Notes under the pieces: model-generated
Seen by the model: only the letters and a program-made list of their open reading frames with translations
What the model was told of the DNA's origin: nothing
Databases searched by the model: none
Shown: positions 1 through 8,197 of the stretch, piece by piece
Layout of the letters: every line of letters starts with the position of its first letter
Numbering within the stretch: position 1 is the stretch's first letter
Translations under genes and position numbers: made by a program
From: Burkholderiales bacterium
Lineage (GTDB): Bacteria > Pseudomonadota > Gammaproteobacteria > Burkholderiales > SG8-41
Reading direction: 5' to 3'
NCBI GenBank assembly: GCA_019744975.1
Contig: JAIETP010000010.1
Coordinates: forward strand, 124,001 to 188,000
Length of the DNA stretch: 64,000 bases

Positions 1-284
1 ATGTAGGCCTGCAACAGCGCGAGTTCCTGCTTTTCCTTGTCGGCCAGATCCTGGCGGCCGCCCTGCTCAAACTGGCTGATCGAATCGCGGCGCTGCTTGA
101 GCATTTTTTCGATAATGCCCAGCACGTCGGCGTCGGTCAGCACCTTGCGTTCATCGACTTCGCGCTGCTTCAGGGCGGACAACAACAGCCGGATGGTGTC
201 GCGGCGCGCAACATCACCGCCGCGCATCGCTGCTTTCAAGTCGTCGTTGATCTGTTCACGCAAAGATTGTTGACGCAAAGTCAT
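1..284 (-). CDS. GatB/YqeY domain protein (3' end outside window)
   Basis: About 94 N-terminal residues are visible and the C terminus runs off the left edge. The reading begins MTLRQQSLREQINDDLKAAM and continues with RDTIRLLLSALKQREVD and a DVLGIIEKMLKQRRDSI stretch, the helical pattern of the YqeY family, which resembles the tail domain of GatB amidotransferase. Full members are about 150 residues. It lies directly downstream of rpsU on the same strand, the usual proteobacterial order, so the two are probably co-transcribed with partial termination at the hairpin between them. The exact cellular role of stand-alone YqeY is not settled; tRNA-linked amidation is inferred from GatB homology. 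Confidence 0.85.
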   Translation of the reverse strand, partial: MTLRQQSLREQINDDLKAAMRGGDVARRDTIRLLLSALKQREVDERKVLTDADVLGIIEKMLKQRRDSISQFEQGGRQDLADKEKQELALLQAY

Positions 285-307
285 GGGGCTGGACTCCAGA
301 AATGACA

Positions 308-339
308 AAAGGGTGCGAGGCTGTAGCCCTGCACCCTTT
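308..339 (-). terminator. Hairpin terminator/attenuator after rpsU
   Basis: On the minus strand a 9-bp stem (AAAGGGTGC paired with GCACCCTTT) with an inner GGCT/AGCC stem is followed by TTTTGTCATTT. It sits between rpsU and the YqeY-like gene, so it may terminate most rpsU transcripts and let a fraction continue. Confidence 0.65.
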
Positions 340-366
340 GACGGCCTGAACGGCGCGCCGGACTTC

Positions 367-579
367 TTAGTAGAGCTTCGGCGGCAGCAGTTGCGAACGC
401 AGGCGTTTGTGCGTGCGCTTCACTGCGGCGGCCAGCTTGCGCTTGCGCTCGGAAGTCGGTTTTTCGTAGAACTCGCGGGCACGCAGCTCGGTCAGCAGCC
501 CGGTTTTTTCCACGGTGCGTTTGAAACGGCGCAGGGCCACTTCAAACGGTTCATTTTCTTTTACGCGTACTGTCGTCAT
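367..579 (-). CDS. rpsU: 30S ribosomal protein S21
   Basis: A 70-residue basic protein starting [20 protein letters not shown] and containing [18 protein letters not shown] and a Lys/Arg-rich tail ([19 protein letters not shown]). This is the full length and the diagnostic sequence of bacterial S21, which binds the small subunit near the anti-Shine-Dalgarno region and helps initiation. The gene is divergent from tsaD, and the roughly 120-bp space between them should hold both promoters. In many proteobacteria rpsU heads the rpsU-dnaG-rpoD operon; here the next gene is a GatB/YqeY protein, as is common in betaproteobacteria. Confidence 0.97.
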   Translation of the reverse strand: MTTVRVKENEPFEVALRRFKRTVEKTGLLTELRAREFYEKPTSERKRKLAAAVKRTHKRLRSQLLPPKLY

Positions 580-702
580 GAAACCCTCATGGTCCTGCCG
601 GATTTTGGCAGGTCGAAATCGGAAAGGCGCGTATTATAACCAGATCCGGCCCGGAATTACAGGGCCCCAAACACCCTCCGCTGCCCCACCCGCCTGAACC
701 CC

Positions 703-1731
703 GTGCTTGTACTAGGCATTGAAACCTCCTGCGACGAAACCGGCATCGCCCTGTATGACACCGGGCGGGGCCTGCTCGCCCATGCCCTGCACTCCCAGGT
801 GGCGCTGCACGCCGACTACGGCGGGGTGGTGCCGGAACTGGCCTCCCGCGACCACATCCGCCGGGTATTGCCGCTGACCCGGGAGGTGTTGCGCGGGGCC
901 GGCGCCACCCTGGCCGAGGTCAATGCCGTGGCTTACACCGCAGGTCCCGGGCTGGCCGGCGCGCTGCTGGTCGGTGCCGGAGTCGGCACCAGCCTCGCCT
1001 ATGCCCTGGGTATTCCCGCGATCGGCATCCACCATCTCGAAGGCCACCTGCTGTCACCACTGCTGGCCGATCCGGCGCCGCAGTTCCCGTTTGTCGCCCT
1101 GCTGGTGTCCGGCGGCCATACCCAATTGATGCGGGTGGGCGGTGTTGGAGACTACACGCTGCTCGGCGAAACCCTGGATGACGCCGCCGGCGAGGCGTTC
1201 GACAAATCGGCAAAACTGCTGGACCTGGGTTACCCCGGCGGCCCGGCCATTGCCGCACTCGCCGCATCCGGCCATGCCGGCAAATACCCGCTGCCGCGAC
1301 CAATGTTACGCAGCGACAACCTTGATTTCAGTTTCAGCGGCCTCAAAACAGCCGTGCTCACCGCCGTTCGCGATCTGCCGCCGGGGACACAGGCACGCGC
1401 CGATCTTGCCGCCGAACTGCAGGCGGCCATCGTGGACGTGCTGGTCGGCAAAACCATCGCGGCAATGGAACAAACCGGACTGACACGACTGGTGGTAGCC
1501 GGCGGCGTCGGCGCCAACCGCCTGCTGCGCATGCAACTGGATGCGGCTGCGCAGCGCTGCGGCTGCACGGTGTTTTACCCGCCGTTCGAATTCTGCACCG
1601 ACAACGGCGCAATGATCGCCTTTGCCGGCGCGCTGCGTCTGCAGCAGGATAAGAAGGAAAACCCGCGTGGAAACGGCGCCGGGTTTACCGTGCGCCCGCG
1701 CTGGGATCTGGCGAGTCTCGTCGCAGGCTAA
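703..1731 (+). CDS. tsaD: tRNA N6-adenosine threonylcarbamoyltransferase TsaD
   Basis: This 342-residue protein transfers the threonylcarbamoyl group to A37 of ANN-decoding tRNAs (t6A), working with TsaB and TsaE. It begins [18 protein letters not shown] and carries the metal-binding HLEGH motif near residue 110, the [10 protein letters not shown] segment, and [10 protein letters not shown] and CTDNGAMIA near the C terminus. These are the ASKHA-fold landmarks of the Kae1/TsaD family, and the length is normal. The start is GTG, chosen because the conserved N-terminal strand begins immediately after it; no clear Shine-Dalgarno precedes it. Its stop overlaps the stop of convergent plsY by a few bases. 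Confidence 0.97.
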   Translation: MLVLGIETSCDETGIALYDTGRGLLAHALHSQVALHADYGGVVPELASRDHIRRVLPLTREVLRGAGATLAEVNAVAYTAGPGLAGALLVGAGVGTSLAYALGIPAIGIHHLEGHLLSPLLADPAPQFPFVALLVSGGHTQLMRVGGVGDYTLLGETLDDAAGEAFDKSAKLLDLGYPGGPAIAALAASGHAGKYPLPRPMLRSDNLDFSFSGLKTAVLTAVRDLPPGTQARADLAAELQAAIVDVLVGKTIAAMEQTGLTRLVVAGGVGANRLLRMQLDAAAQRCGCTVFYPPFEFCTDNGAMIAFAGALRLQQDKKENPRGNGAGFTVRPRWDLASLVAG

Positions 1732-2333
1732 CTGCCGGCCTTGGCGCCGATCTTGCTTTCCTTGCCATCCAGCAAGTTATGAATATTCGAGCGATGGCGC
1801 CAGATCAGCAATGCTGCGATCACCACGACCGCAAAGAAAAACGGATGTGATGCATTAAACAGGATCAGCGTGAAAAACACGGCGAACAGCGCGGAGATCA
1901 GTGCGGCGAGCGAAGAGTACCGGAAAAACACCGCGATGGTGATCCAGGTGGCCAATACGCCCAGCCCAAGATAAAAGCTCAACGCGAGCAACACGCCCAG
2001 CGCCGTAGCCACCCCTTTGCCGCCTTTGAACCCATGGAACACCGGGTACATGTGGCCGAGGATGACTGCCACCGCCGCGAGGGCCATTGCCATTGCAGCG
2101 CCGTCGGCCATCCACTGACCCGCGACAAACACCGCGAGCCAGCCTTTGCCGCAGTCCCCGAGCAAGGTCAGCACCGCCGCCGATTTGCGCCCGCTGCGCA
2201 GCACATTGGTCGCGCCCGGATTGCCCGAGCCGTATTCACGCGGGTCGGGCAGCCGGAATGCGTGACTGACGACCACCGCAAACGAAACCGAACCAAGCAG
2301 ATAGGCCGTGATTACTGCGATTAGTAACGCCAA
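1728..2333 (-). CDS. plsY: Glycerol-3-phosphate acyltransferase PlsY
   Basis: A 201-residue integral membrane enzyme that acylates glycerol-3-phosphate at position 1 using acyl-phosphate, the first step of phospholipid synthesis. The sequence shows the family landmarks [12 protein letters not shown] near residue 36, [21 protein letters not shown] near residue 92, and a C-terminal [19 protein letters not shown] cytoplasmic motif, separated by five hydrophobic segments. Length and motifs match PlsY (YgiH). It is convergent with tsaD, overlapping at the stop codons, and divergent from folB. The neighbouring tsaD/plsY/folB order is a familiar proteobacterial arrangement. Confidence 0.96.
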   Translation of the reverse strand: MALLIAVITAYLLGSVSFAVVVSHAFRLPDPREYGSGNPGATNVLRSGRKSAAVLTLLGDCGKGWLAVFVAGQWMADGAAMAMALAAVAVILGHMYPVFHGFKGGKGVATALGVLLALSFYLGLGVLATWITIAVFFRYSSLAALISALFAVFFTLILFNASHPFFFAVVVIAALLIWRHRSNIHNLLDGKESKIGAKAGS

Positions 2334-2464
2334 ATGATTTCCCCTAGAATGGCGCGGTCATTTTAGCCCAGGCGCATCCGCCTTTTCGGACACTGCCTCT
2401 TGCACCGCTTTTTACCCTGCTTTTTACCCCGCTTCTTACACCGCCTATTACACACCTGCCGCAC

Positions 2465-2827
2465 ATGGACACCATATTCATCAGCGAACTGCGCATCGAA
2501 ACCCGCATCGGCATCTACGCGCAGGAACTGCAGGTGCCGCAAACCGTGCAGCTGGATCTCGAAATCGGCCTGCGCGGCAAACATGCCGCCGACAGCGACC
2601 GCATTGAAGACACCATCGATTACGCAAAAGTCGTCTCCGCCATCAGAAAACTTTTTGCGGAACAGCATTTTTCGCTGCTGGAACATGCCGCGGAATCCAT
2701 CGCCACCATGGTGATCCGGGATTTCAAGGCGCCCTGGCTGCGCGTCAGCATCGCCAAACTCACCCCGCTCGCCGGTGTAAAAAAGCTGGGCATCAGCATT
2801 GAGCGCGGAACAAAACAAGGCGTTTAA
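2465..2827 (+). CDS. folB: Dihydroneopterin aldolase FolB
   Basis: A 120-residue enzyme of the tunnelling fold that converts 7,8-dihydroneopterin to 6-hydroxymethyl-dihydropterin and glycolaldehyde in folate synthesis. It starts MDTIFISELRIETRIGIYAQ, followed by PQTVQLDLEIG, then DTIDYAKVVSAI and a LLEHAAESIATMV segment with the active-site glutamate region. This is normal length and order for the family. It is divergent from plsY. Directly after its stop a 19-bp arm of an inverted repeat begins, shared with the intergenic space before xerD. Confidence 0.95.
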   Translation: MDTIFISELRIETRIGIYAQELQVPQTVQLDLEIGLRGKHAADSDRIEDTIDYAKVVSAIRKLFAEQHFSLLEHAAESIATMVIRDFKAPWLRVSIAKLTPLAGVKKLGISIERGTKQGV

Positions 2828-2958
2828 CCGCCAAGACGCCAAGAGCGCCAAGAAATTCAAAATCAAAACCTCATTTCGGCTGTTCGGGCCAACTGTGAAC
2901 CGGATCGCTGGTAGTTACCGGGTTTGTTTGGTTCGGTTCTCTTGGCGTCTTGACGGTT
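2826..2958. repeat. 133-bp element with 19-bp inverted ends (MITE- or terminator-like)
   Basis: The left arm 2826-2844 reads AACCGCCAAGACGCCAAGA and the right arm 2940-2958 is its inverted copy with one mismatch. The left arm runs into a further GCGCCAAG unit, giving a short tandem CGCCAAG pattern. The element lies between convergent folB and xerD and starts within the folB stop codon. It could be a miniature transposable element or a long-range bidirectional terminator; no transposase or clear target duplication is visible. Confidence 0.5.
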
Positions 2959-2983
2959 CATGGGTCTCGGTGGCAGGCGGGAC

Positions 2984-3883
2984 TCAGCCGCGCGGATGAT
3001 GCTTCGCATGCAGCTGCTTCATCCGTTCCTGCGCAACATGGGTGTAAATCTGCGTCGTTGAAATGTCCGCGTGACCGAGCAGCAGCTGCACCACGCGCAA
3101 ATCGGCGCCGTGGTTGAGCAGATGCGTGGCAAAGGCATGGCGCAGCGTGTGCGGCGAAATCGGCTTGTGCAGCCCCGCCTGCAGTGCATACCGTTTCAGC
3201 AGATGCCAGAAGGCCTGACGCGTCATCACTGCTGCACGCGTGGTGACGAACAGCGCGTCGCTGGTTTTTTTTCCGAGCAGAGCCGGTCGCGCCTCTTTCA
3301 GGTAACGCTCGATCCACGACAGCGCCTCCTCGCCCAGCGGCACCAGCCGTTCCTTGGAGCCCTTGCCCATTACACGCACCACACCCATGTCGCGGCTGAC
3401 CTGGGGCACTTTCAGCGTCACCAGTTCGGATACACGCAGGCCACTGGCGTACAGTACTTCCAGCATCGCGCGGTCGCGCAGGCCCAGCGGCTGATCCAGT
3501 GCGGGTGCTGCGAGCAGGCCTTCAACATCCGTCTCGGTCAGCGTTTTCGGCAATGGCCGCGGCAGCTTCGGCGTATCGATGCGCAAGGTCGGATCCGTTT
3601 TGATCGTGTTCTGGCGCAAAGCGTGGCGATAAAAGCGTTTTAAGGTCGACAGCAGCCGCGCCGCGGTGGAGGCGCGCGCCTTGCTGCGGAACTTGTGCGC
3701 AAGATAATCCTGGATCAGGGCCTGGTCGACCGCCAGCAGATCAGTGCCGCTCTGTTTTTCCAGCCAGCCGGCAAACTGCTGCAGGTCACGGCGGTAACTG
3801 TCGAGCGTATTGCGCGCGAGCCCGTCTTCCAGCCACAAGGCATCGCAGAACGCATCAATGATCTGCTTCGAGGATTCCTTCAT
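2984..3883 (-). CDS. xerD: Site-specific tyrosine recombinase XerD
   Basis: A 299-residue tyrosine recombinase that, with XerC, resolves chromosome dimers at dif under FtsK control. The N-terminal SAM-like core-binding domain (IIDAFCDALWLEDGLARNTL) precedes a catalytic domain with all expected residues: Arg in ASGLRVSELVTLK, Lys in GKGSKERLVPLG, HxxR in HTLRHAFATHLL, His in LGHADISTTQIY and the nucleophile Tyr in QIYTHV. Length and motifs match XerD. Its first 29 bases overlap the end of the upstream methyltransferase gene, so it is probably the last gene of a TRAP permease - ogt - xerD transcription unit. Confidence 0.93.
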   Translation of the reverse strand: MKESSKQIIDAFCDALWLEDGLARNTLDSYRRDLQQFAGWLEKQSGTDLLAVDQALIQDYLAHKFRSKARASTAARLLSTLKRFYRHALRQNTIKTDPTLRIDTPKLPRPLPKTLTETDVEGLLAAPALDQPLGLRDRAMLEVLYASGLRVSELVTLKVPQVSRDMGVVRVMGKGSKERLVPLGEEALSWIERYLKEARPALLGKKTSDALFVTTRAAVMTRQAFWHLLKRYALQAGLHKPISPHTLRHAFATHLLNHGADLRVVQLLLGHADISTTQIYTHVAQERMKQLHAKHHPRG

Positions 3884-4394
3884 GCTGCAGCAACCAGCGT
3901 TTGACGCTCAATGGAAACGGAGCCTTGCCGCCCATGAATCCGCCGAGGCCCCCGCCGGCCGCCAGCACACGATGGCAGGGCACGATCAACGGTATCGGGT
4001 TGGCGCCGCAGGCGCCGCCCACGGCGCGCGGACCGCTGCGCAGACACTGCGCCATTTCTCCATAAGTTATTGTTTTTATTGAACAATTTGTATTGTGGCG
4101 TTTTTCATGTGGTTTCTCACGCAGTTTTTCTATCTCGTGCCACACCCGGCACTGGAACGGTGTGCCCTCCAAGCGGTAGGGTACCGTGAAAAGATAATCG
4201 GGATCCGCCAGATAACGTTCGATTTCGCGGCAGGTGCGTTCCGCCACGCGATCCCGCGGCGCGGACTGCGCCGTGTTGCGCGGCAGATAACGCACACTGG
4301 TCAATGCCTTGCCGTCGCTGACGATGCCCAGTACCGCGAACGGCGTGGCATAACGGGTCTCCGTTTGCCCCGCCGCCGGTCCCCGACCTGTCAT
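3855..4394 (-). CDS. Methylated-DNA-[protein]-cysteine S-methyltransferase with an internal insertion
   Basis: A 179-residue suicide repair protein of the Ogt/MGMT family that moves methyl groups from O6-alkylguanine to its own cysteine. The active-site IPLIVPCHRVLAAGG (PCHR cysteine) and the helix-turn-helix segment GPRAVGGACGANP with its arginine finger are intact. Between VWHEIEKLRE and the conserved TYGEMAQ, relatives have about 12 residues; here there are about 24, reading KPHEKRHNTNCSIKTI, encoded by AT-rich DNA carrying a copy of the dispersed repeat of this window. The ATG overlaps the TGA of the upstream TRAP permease gene (ATGA), suggesting coupled translation. Whether the protein still works with the insertion is unknown. 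Confidence 0.88.
   Translation of the reverse strand: MTGRGPAAGQTETRYATPFAVLGIVSDGKALTSVRYLPRNTAQSAPRDRVAERTCREIERYLADPDYLFTVPYRLEGTPFQCRVWHEIEKLREKPHEKRHNTNCSIKTITYGEMAQCLRSGPRAVGGACGANPIPLIVPCHRVLAAGGGLGGFMGGKAPFPLSVKRWLLQHEGILEADH
4062..4090 (+). repeat. Dispersed AT-rich repeat, copy 1 (inside the ogt-like gene)
   Basis: ATAAGTTATTGTTTTTATTG followed by AACAATTTG matches the first 21 bases of the repeat consensus (core TAAGTATTTGTTTTTATTG) at about 19 positions. It is antisense to the host gene and encodes part of the extra loop of the methyltransferase. It is the only copy in the window inside a coding region. Confidence 0.6.
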
Positions 4395-6499
4395 GCCATC
4401 ACGGCTTTCGCCGGCCACAGTTTCTGCATCACGACCACCGCGATGGCCAACCCGAGCCCGATCACATCAAACATCGCAGACGGATAGACCAGCATCAGGC
4501 CCGCGATGACCAGCATCCAGCGCTCCAGGCTGTTGGTCTTGCGGATCAGCCAGCCCTGCAATCCGCCAGCGAGAGCGGCAATGCCAACCGCGGCAGTACC
4601 CGCCACCAAGGCGATCGAAACCCAGTCGGCCTTCGCCAGGTTCTTGAAGGAGCCGTCCAGCAGCAAACCGGTGCCCGATGGGTCAAGCACAAACATGAAG
4701 GGCAGCAGGAACGCCGGTGCGCAGTATTTCCAACTCTGCAGCGTCGTGCGGTAGGGGCCGCCACCGGTAATCGCCGCCGCCGCAAACGGCGACAGCGCGG
4801 TGGGCGGCGACACCTCCGACAGCACCGCGTAATAGAAAATGAACATGTGCGCGGCAAAATCCGGGACACCGAGCTTGATCATCGCCGGTGCGGTGATCAC
4901 CGCACAGATGATGTACGACGCGGTCACCGGCACGGCCAGCCCGACGACCCACACGATCAACGAGGTATAAAACGCGGTCAGCAGCAGCTTCATGTCATGC
5001 AACAGTTCCGGTGTGTTGGCGGCGCCGAAAAAAGTCAGGAACCCGACCAGGGCGTGCGCACCGGAGTTGGCATAATCGAGCACGATTGAGCTGAACTTGA
5101 GTCCGAGGCCGGTCAAGGTCACCACACCGACGATGATGCCAGCTGACGCACAGGTCATCGCGACATTGAGCACGCCGACCGATCCACCTTCCAGCGCCTT
5201 GATAAAACCTGACTCCCAGAATCCCCGGATCCACGCCATGCGCCCGCGGAACCAGTCGTAGGGAATCATCGCCGAATCGCTGCGAATGAAAGACAACACC
5301 GCCGTCACGAGAGTGGCGTAGAACACGGACAAAACCGGTGAATACCCCGTCAACAGGAAAACAACGATCGAGACCAGCGATACGAAGTGGTACCAATAAC
5401 GCTTGGCCAGACCCCAGGCACGCTGGTGTTTCTCCAGCGCAACCGTGCGCATGCTGAATTTCCGCGCATCGATCTCGACCATGATGAAAATGCCGAGATA
5501 AAACATGATGGTCGGGATGGTGGCCATCAGGATCACGTCGAGGTACGAAATCCTCAGGAACTCTGCAATCAGGAACGCCGCCGCGCCCAGTACCGGCGGC
5601 GACAGGATTGCTCCCAGCCCGCCGGCGGCGAGCAACCCGCCGGCTGCTTCCTTGTCATAACCCGCCTTGGCCAGCAAGGGATAGGCCACGGCACCGATGG
5701 TCACCGTGGTTGCCACGCCAGAGCCCGATGGGCCACCGAGCAGGAAAGAGGACATCACCACCGCGCGGCCCGCGCTGGACGGTTTGCCGCCCATCGCCGC
5801 AAACGAAAAATCGAGGAAAAATTTGCCTGCGCCGGAATACTGCAGGAATGCGCCGAAAATGGTGAACAGAATGATCAGCGTCGAAGAGACGTCCACGGCA
5901 ACGCCAAAAATTCCCTCCAGCGTCATGTACAACGCGCCGGTAAGCCGTGAAATTTCGTAACCTTTGTGTGTCCATGGCTCGGGCAAATAGGGCCCGAACA
6001 GTGCATAAGCCAGAAACAGCGAAACAATAAACGGCAGTATCCAGGTCGAACTTCTCCTGTTGGCTTCGAGTATCAGCACAATCAGCGCAACACCAACAAC
6101 CTGGTCCAGCGTTGTCGGCACGGTCGCGCGGTCGCCGAGCAGATCCCCCCAGTAGAGGATATAGCCGATGATCGCCAGCGAAACGGCCGCGAAAATGACA
6201 TCCCACCACATAAGGCGATGACGGAAACGCCTTGAAATCGGGAACAGCAGGAATACCAATGTCAGCGCAAACGCGACATGGATGGGCCGCAACCTGAATG
6301 CCGGCACAATCTCCACCGCGGCATAGAGGTGAAACAGCGACATGATCACGGCGGCCAGCGTCAGCATAACCGCCAGCACACCGGTATAACGGTTGTGGGC
6401 GCCTTCTTCTTCCTCGATCAGCTCCTCGACGCGTTTGCGCGCCTCCTCGCTGAGCAAGGCCTCTTCCCGCGATGACTCGGGAATGGAATTTTCAGCCAT
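4391..6499 (-). CDS. TRAP transporter permease, fused 4TM/12TM type (TAXI-associated)
   Basis: A large polytopic protein of about 702 residues joining a small DctQ-like 4-helix part (after a charged, cytoplasmic, Glu/Arg-rich N terminus) to a DctM-like 12-helix part. Typical DctM segments include GGPSGSGVATTVTIGAVAYP, AGGLGAILSPPVLGAAAFL and EVSPPTALSPFAAAAITGG. This fusion architecture is the one used by TRAP transporters with TAXI-type binding proteins, which import small acids using a sodium gradient; the TAXI gene is immediately upstream. Two ATGs are adjacent; the second is chosen because GGAGG lies five bases before it. It is translationally coupled to the downstream ogt-like gene. Substrate cannot be read from sequence. 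Confidence 0.93.
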   Translation of the reverse strand: MAENSIPESSREEALLSEEARKRVEELIEEEEGAHNRYTGVLAVMLTLAAVIMSLFHLYAAVEIVPAFRLRPIHVAFALTLVFLLFPISRRFRHRLMWWDVIFAAVSLAIIGYILYWGDLLGDRATVPTTLDQVVGVALIVLILEANRRSSTWILPFIVSLFLAYALFGPYLPEPWTHKGYEISRLTGALYMTLEGIFGVAVDVSSTLIILFTIFGAFLQYSGAGKFFLDFSFAAMGGKPSSAGRAVVMSSFLLGGPSGSGVATTVTIGAVAYPLLAKAGYDKEAAGGLLAAGGLGAILSPPVLGAAAFLIAEFLRISYLDVILMATIPTIMFYLGIFIMVEIDARKFSMRTVALEKHQRAWGLAKRYWYHFVSLVSIVVFLLTGYSPVLSVFYATLVTAVLSFIRSDSAMIPYDWFRGRMAWIRGFWESGFIKALEGGSVGVLNVAMTCASAGIIVGVVTLTGLGLKFSSIVLDYANSGAHALVGFLTFFGAANTPELLHDMKLLLTAFYTSLIVWVVGLAVPVTASYIICAVITAPAMIKLGVPDFAAHMFIFYYAVLSEVSPPTALSPFAAAAITGGGPYRTTLQSWKYCAPAFLLPFMFVLDPSGTGLLLDGSFKNLAKADWVSIALVAGTAAVGIAALAGGLQGWLIRKTNSLERWMLVIAGLMLVYPSAMFDVIGLGLAIAVVVMQKLWPAKAVMA

Positions 6500-6598
6500 C
6501 ATTTCCTCCGGTCAGGGATTTTTTATGTTTTGTCACGCCGTCCCGGACATGCGCCCGGAATACGCCATCATTCAGATAATGCAAGTCCAGAAACGAAA

Positions 6599-6624
6599 AG
6601 CCCCGTCCGGAACCGGACGGGGCT
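6599..6624 (-). terminator. Intrinsic terminator between TAXI gene and TRAP permease
   Basis: A perfect 12-bp stem (AGCCCCGTCCGG / CCGGACGGGGCT) with a two-base loop, followed on the minus strand by TTTTCGTTTC. It would end most binding-protein transcripts and so favour the binding protein over the permease, a common transporter design. Confidence 0.85.
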
Positions 6625-6641
6625 GAGCTGCAGGGCAAAAA

Positions 6642-7604
6642 TCAGAACTTCAGCCCTTTTTCCTTGAAGTACTTCACCGCACCCGGATGCCAGGGTACCG
6701 GCGAGGCTTCAGGCTTTTGTCTCTCCATCGTGATATCGGCGGCGATTTTATGCACGGCAATCAGGTCGGGCCGCTTTTCGAAAATCGTCTTGACGATGTT
6801 GTAAACCGTCTGTTCGCTCATATTGGCATTGGCCACGAGCAGATTGGCCACGGCAGTCGCCTGGTTATCTGTGGTCATGCCCGGATAAGTCGCTTTTGGA
6901 ATGACGTCGGCAATGTACAGGGGCCCGTTTTTCTTGGTCATCGCCGGCAGCAGATTCGCGTGATCAAGGAACTTGATCTTGACGCCAGGCGTTGCTGCGA
7001 GATCGGTCACAGCGGAAGTGGGCAGCCCGACCACGAAGAAAAACGCGTCGATTTTCTTGTCTTTCATCGCGTTGGCCGACTCCGAAGCACCCAGACGCTC
7101 GATCTTCATGTCCTTTTGCGGATCAAGTCCCGCCGCTTCCAGTACGCGGAATGCGAACACTTCCGTCGCGCTGCCCGGTGAACCGGTGGAGACACGTTTG
7201 CCCTTGAGATCATTGATGTTGTTGATCCCCGTGCCTTCGATCGTCACCGCATGCATGATGTTGGTGTAGAGCATCATCATCGCGCGCACCGGGATTTTGG
7301 TGCCCTTGAACTTGCCCTCACCGTTGTAGGCATCGATGACTGCATCGGCCTGGGACAGGGCAATGTAGGGTTTGCCGGTCCCGATCAGGCGCATGTTATC
7401 GACCGAACCGCCGGTCACCTCGGCGGTAGCCGTCATGCCGGGAATGGACTTGGAAAACACATTCGCCATGCCGCCGCCCAGCGGGTAATACACGCCGCCG
7501 GTGCCGCCGGTGGCGATCGACAGGTTGATTTTTTCCTGGGCTGCTGCCGGCAGCGCAAACAGCGCGCAAGCGGCCAGTGCCAGAACCTTGATTAATTGAT
7601 GCAT
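6642..7604 (-). CDS. TAXI family TRAP transporter solute-binding protein
   Basis: A 320-residue exported binding protein. The signal peptide is MHQLIKVLALAACALFALPAAAQ. The mature protein starts KINLSIATGGTGGVYYPLGG, the hallmark of TAXI proteins (TRAP-associated extracytoplasmic immunogenic), and continues with GKRVSTGSPGSATEVFAFRVL and a HPGAVKYFKEKGLKF C terminus. It captures a substrate in the periplasm for the fused permease encoded downstream. The gene is separated from the permease by a strong terminator. Substrates of TAXI proteins are poorly known (glutamate and other small acids are proposed in some cases), so none is assigned. Confidence 0.94.
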   Translation of the reverse strand: MHQLIKVLALAACALFALPAAAQEKINLSIATGGTGGVYYPLGGGMANVFSKSIPGMTATAEVTGGSVDNMRLIGTGKPYIALSQADAVIDAYNGEGKFKGTKIPVRAMMMLYTNIMHAVTIEGTGINNINDLKGKRVSTGSPGSATEVFAFRVLEAAGLDPQKDMKIERLGASESANAMKDKKIDAFFFVVGLPTSAVTDLAATPGVKIKFLDHANLLPAMTKKNGPLYIADVIPKATYPGMTTDNQATAVANLLVANANMSEQTVYNIVKTIFEKRPDLIAVHKIAADITMERQKPEASPVPWHPGAVKYFKEKGLKF

Positions 7605-7711
7605 GATTTTTCCTCCAACGGGTTGATTTTTAGCCCACGGTTTTCAGATTGTGGTCTGTCGAGTTTAGGAACATTCCCCGCAATGGTCAACCATGCGCCG
7701 CAACGGTACTT

Positions 7712-8131
7712 TTATTTGGCGAATACCTGGGACAGGTTCTGAAATGACTTGAACTCCAGTGCATTGCCGCAGGGGTCCAGGAAAAACATCGTTGCCTGCT
7801 CCCCGACCTGCCCCTTGAAGCGGATATGCGGTTCAATGATGAATTTGGTGCCGGCCTTGACCAGCTTGTCGGCCAGCGCCTGCCATTCGGTCATCGACAG
7901 GATCGCACCGAAATGGCGCACCGGTACGTCGTCGCCGTCCACCGCACTGGTGCTGCGATGGCCGACTTCGCCCGGCGCCAGATGCGCGACGATCTGGTGG
8001 CCGTAAAAATTGAAATCGACCCATTCCGGTGAAGAACGGCCCTCAGGGCAGCCCAGCAGCTCGCCATAAAATGCGCGTGCCTTGGTCAGGTCATCAACGG
8101 GAAACGCAAGGTGGAAAAGCGGCTGTGCCAT
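7712..8131 (-). CDS. VOC (glyoxalase/dioxygenase fold) family protein
   Basis: A 139-residue single-gene vicinal oxygen chelate protein. It begins [20 protein letters not shown] and contains [20 protein letters not shown] and [12 protein letters not shown], the beta-alpha-beta-beta-beta modules of the fold; His in [10 protein letters not shown], His in GHQIVAHL and Glu in ALEFKSF are candidate metal ligands. The ATG is preferred to a TTG two codons earlier. VOC proteins include lyases, isomerases, dioxygenases and resistance proteins, and the reaction cannot be assigned. It is divergent from an aldo/keto reductase and may share a promoter region with it. Confidence 0.85.
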   Translation of the reverse strand: MAQPLFHLAFPVDDLTKARAFYGELLGCPEGRSSPEWVDFNFYGHQIVAHLAPGEVGHRSTSAVDGDDVPVRHFGAILSMTEWQALADKLVKAGTKFIIEPHIRFKGQVGEQATMFFLDPCGNALEFKSFQNLSQVFAK

Positions 8132-8197
8132 GATCAAGGGTCATCCGGAAAATAAAAACGCGTATTCTACGGTTTTTTATACTCCGCCATCGCACTC

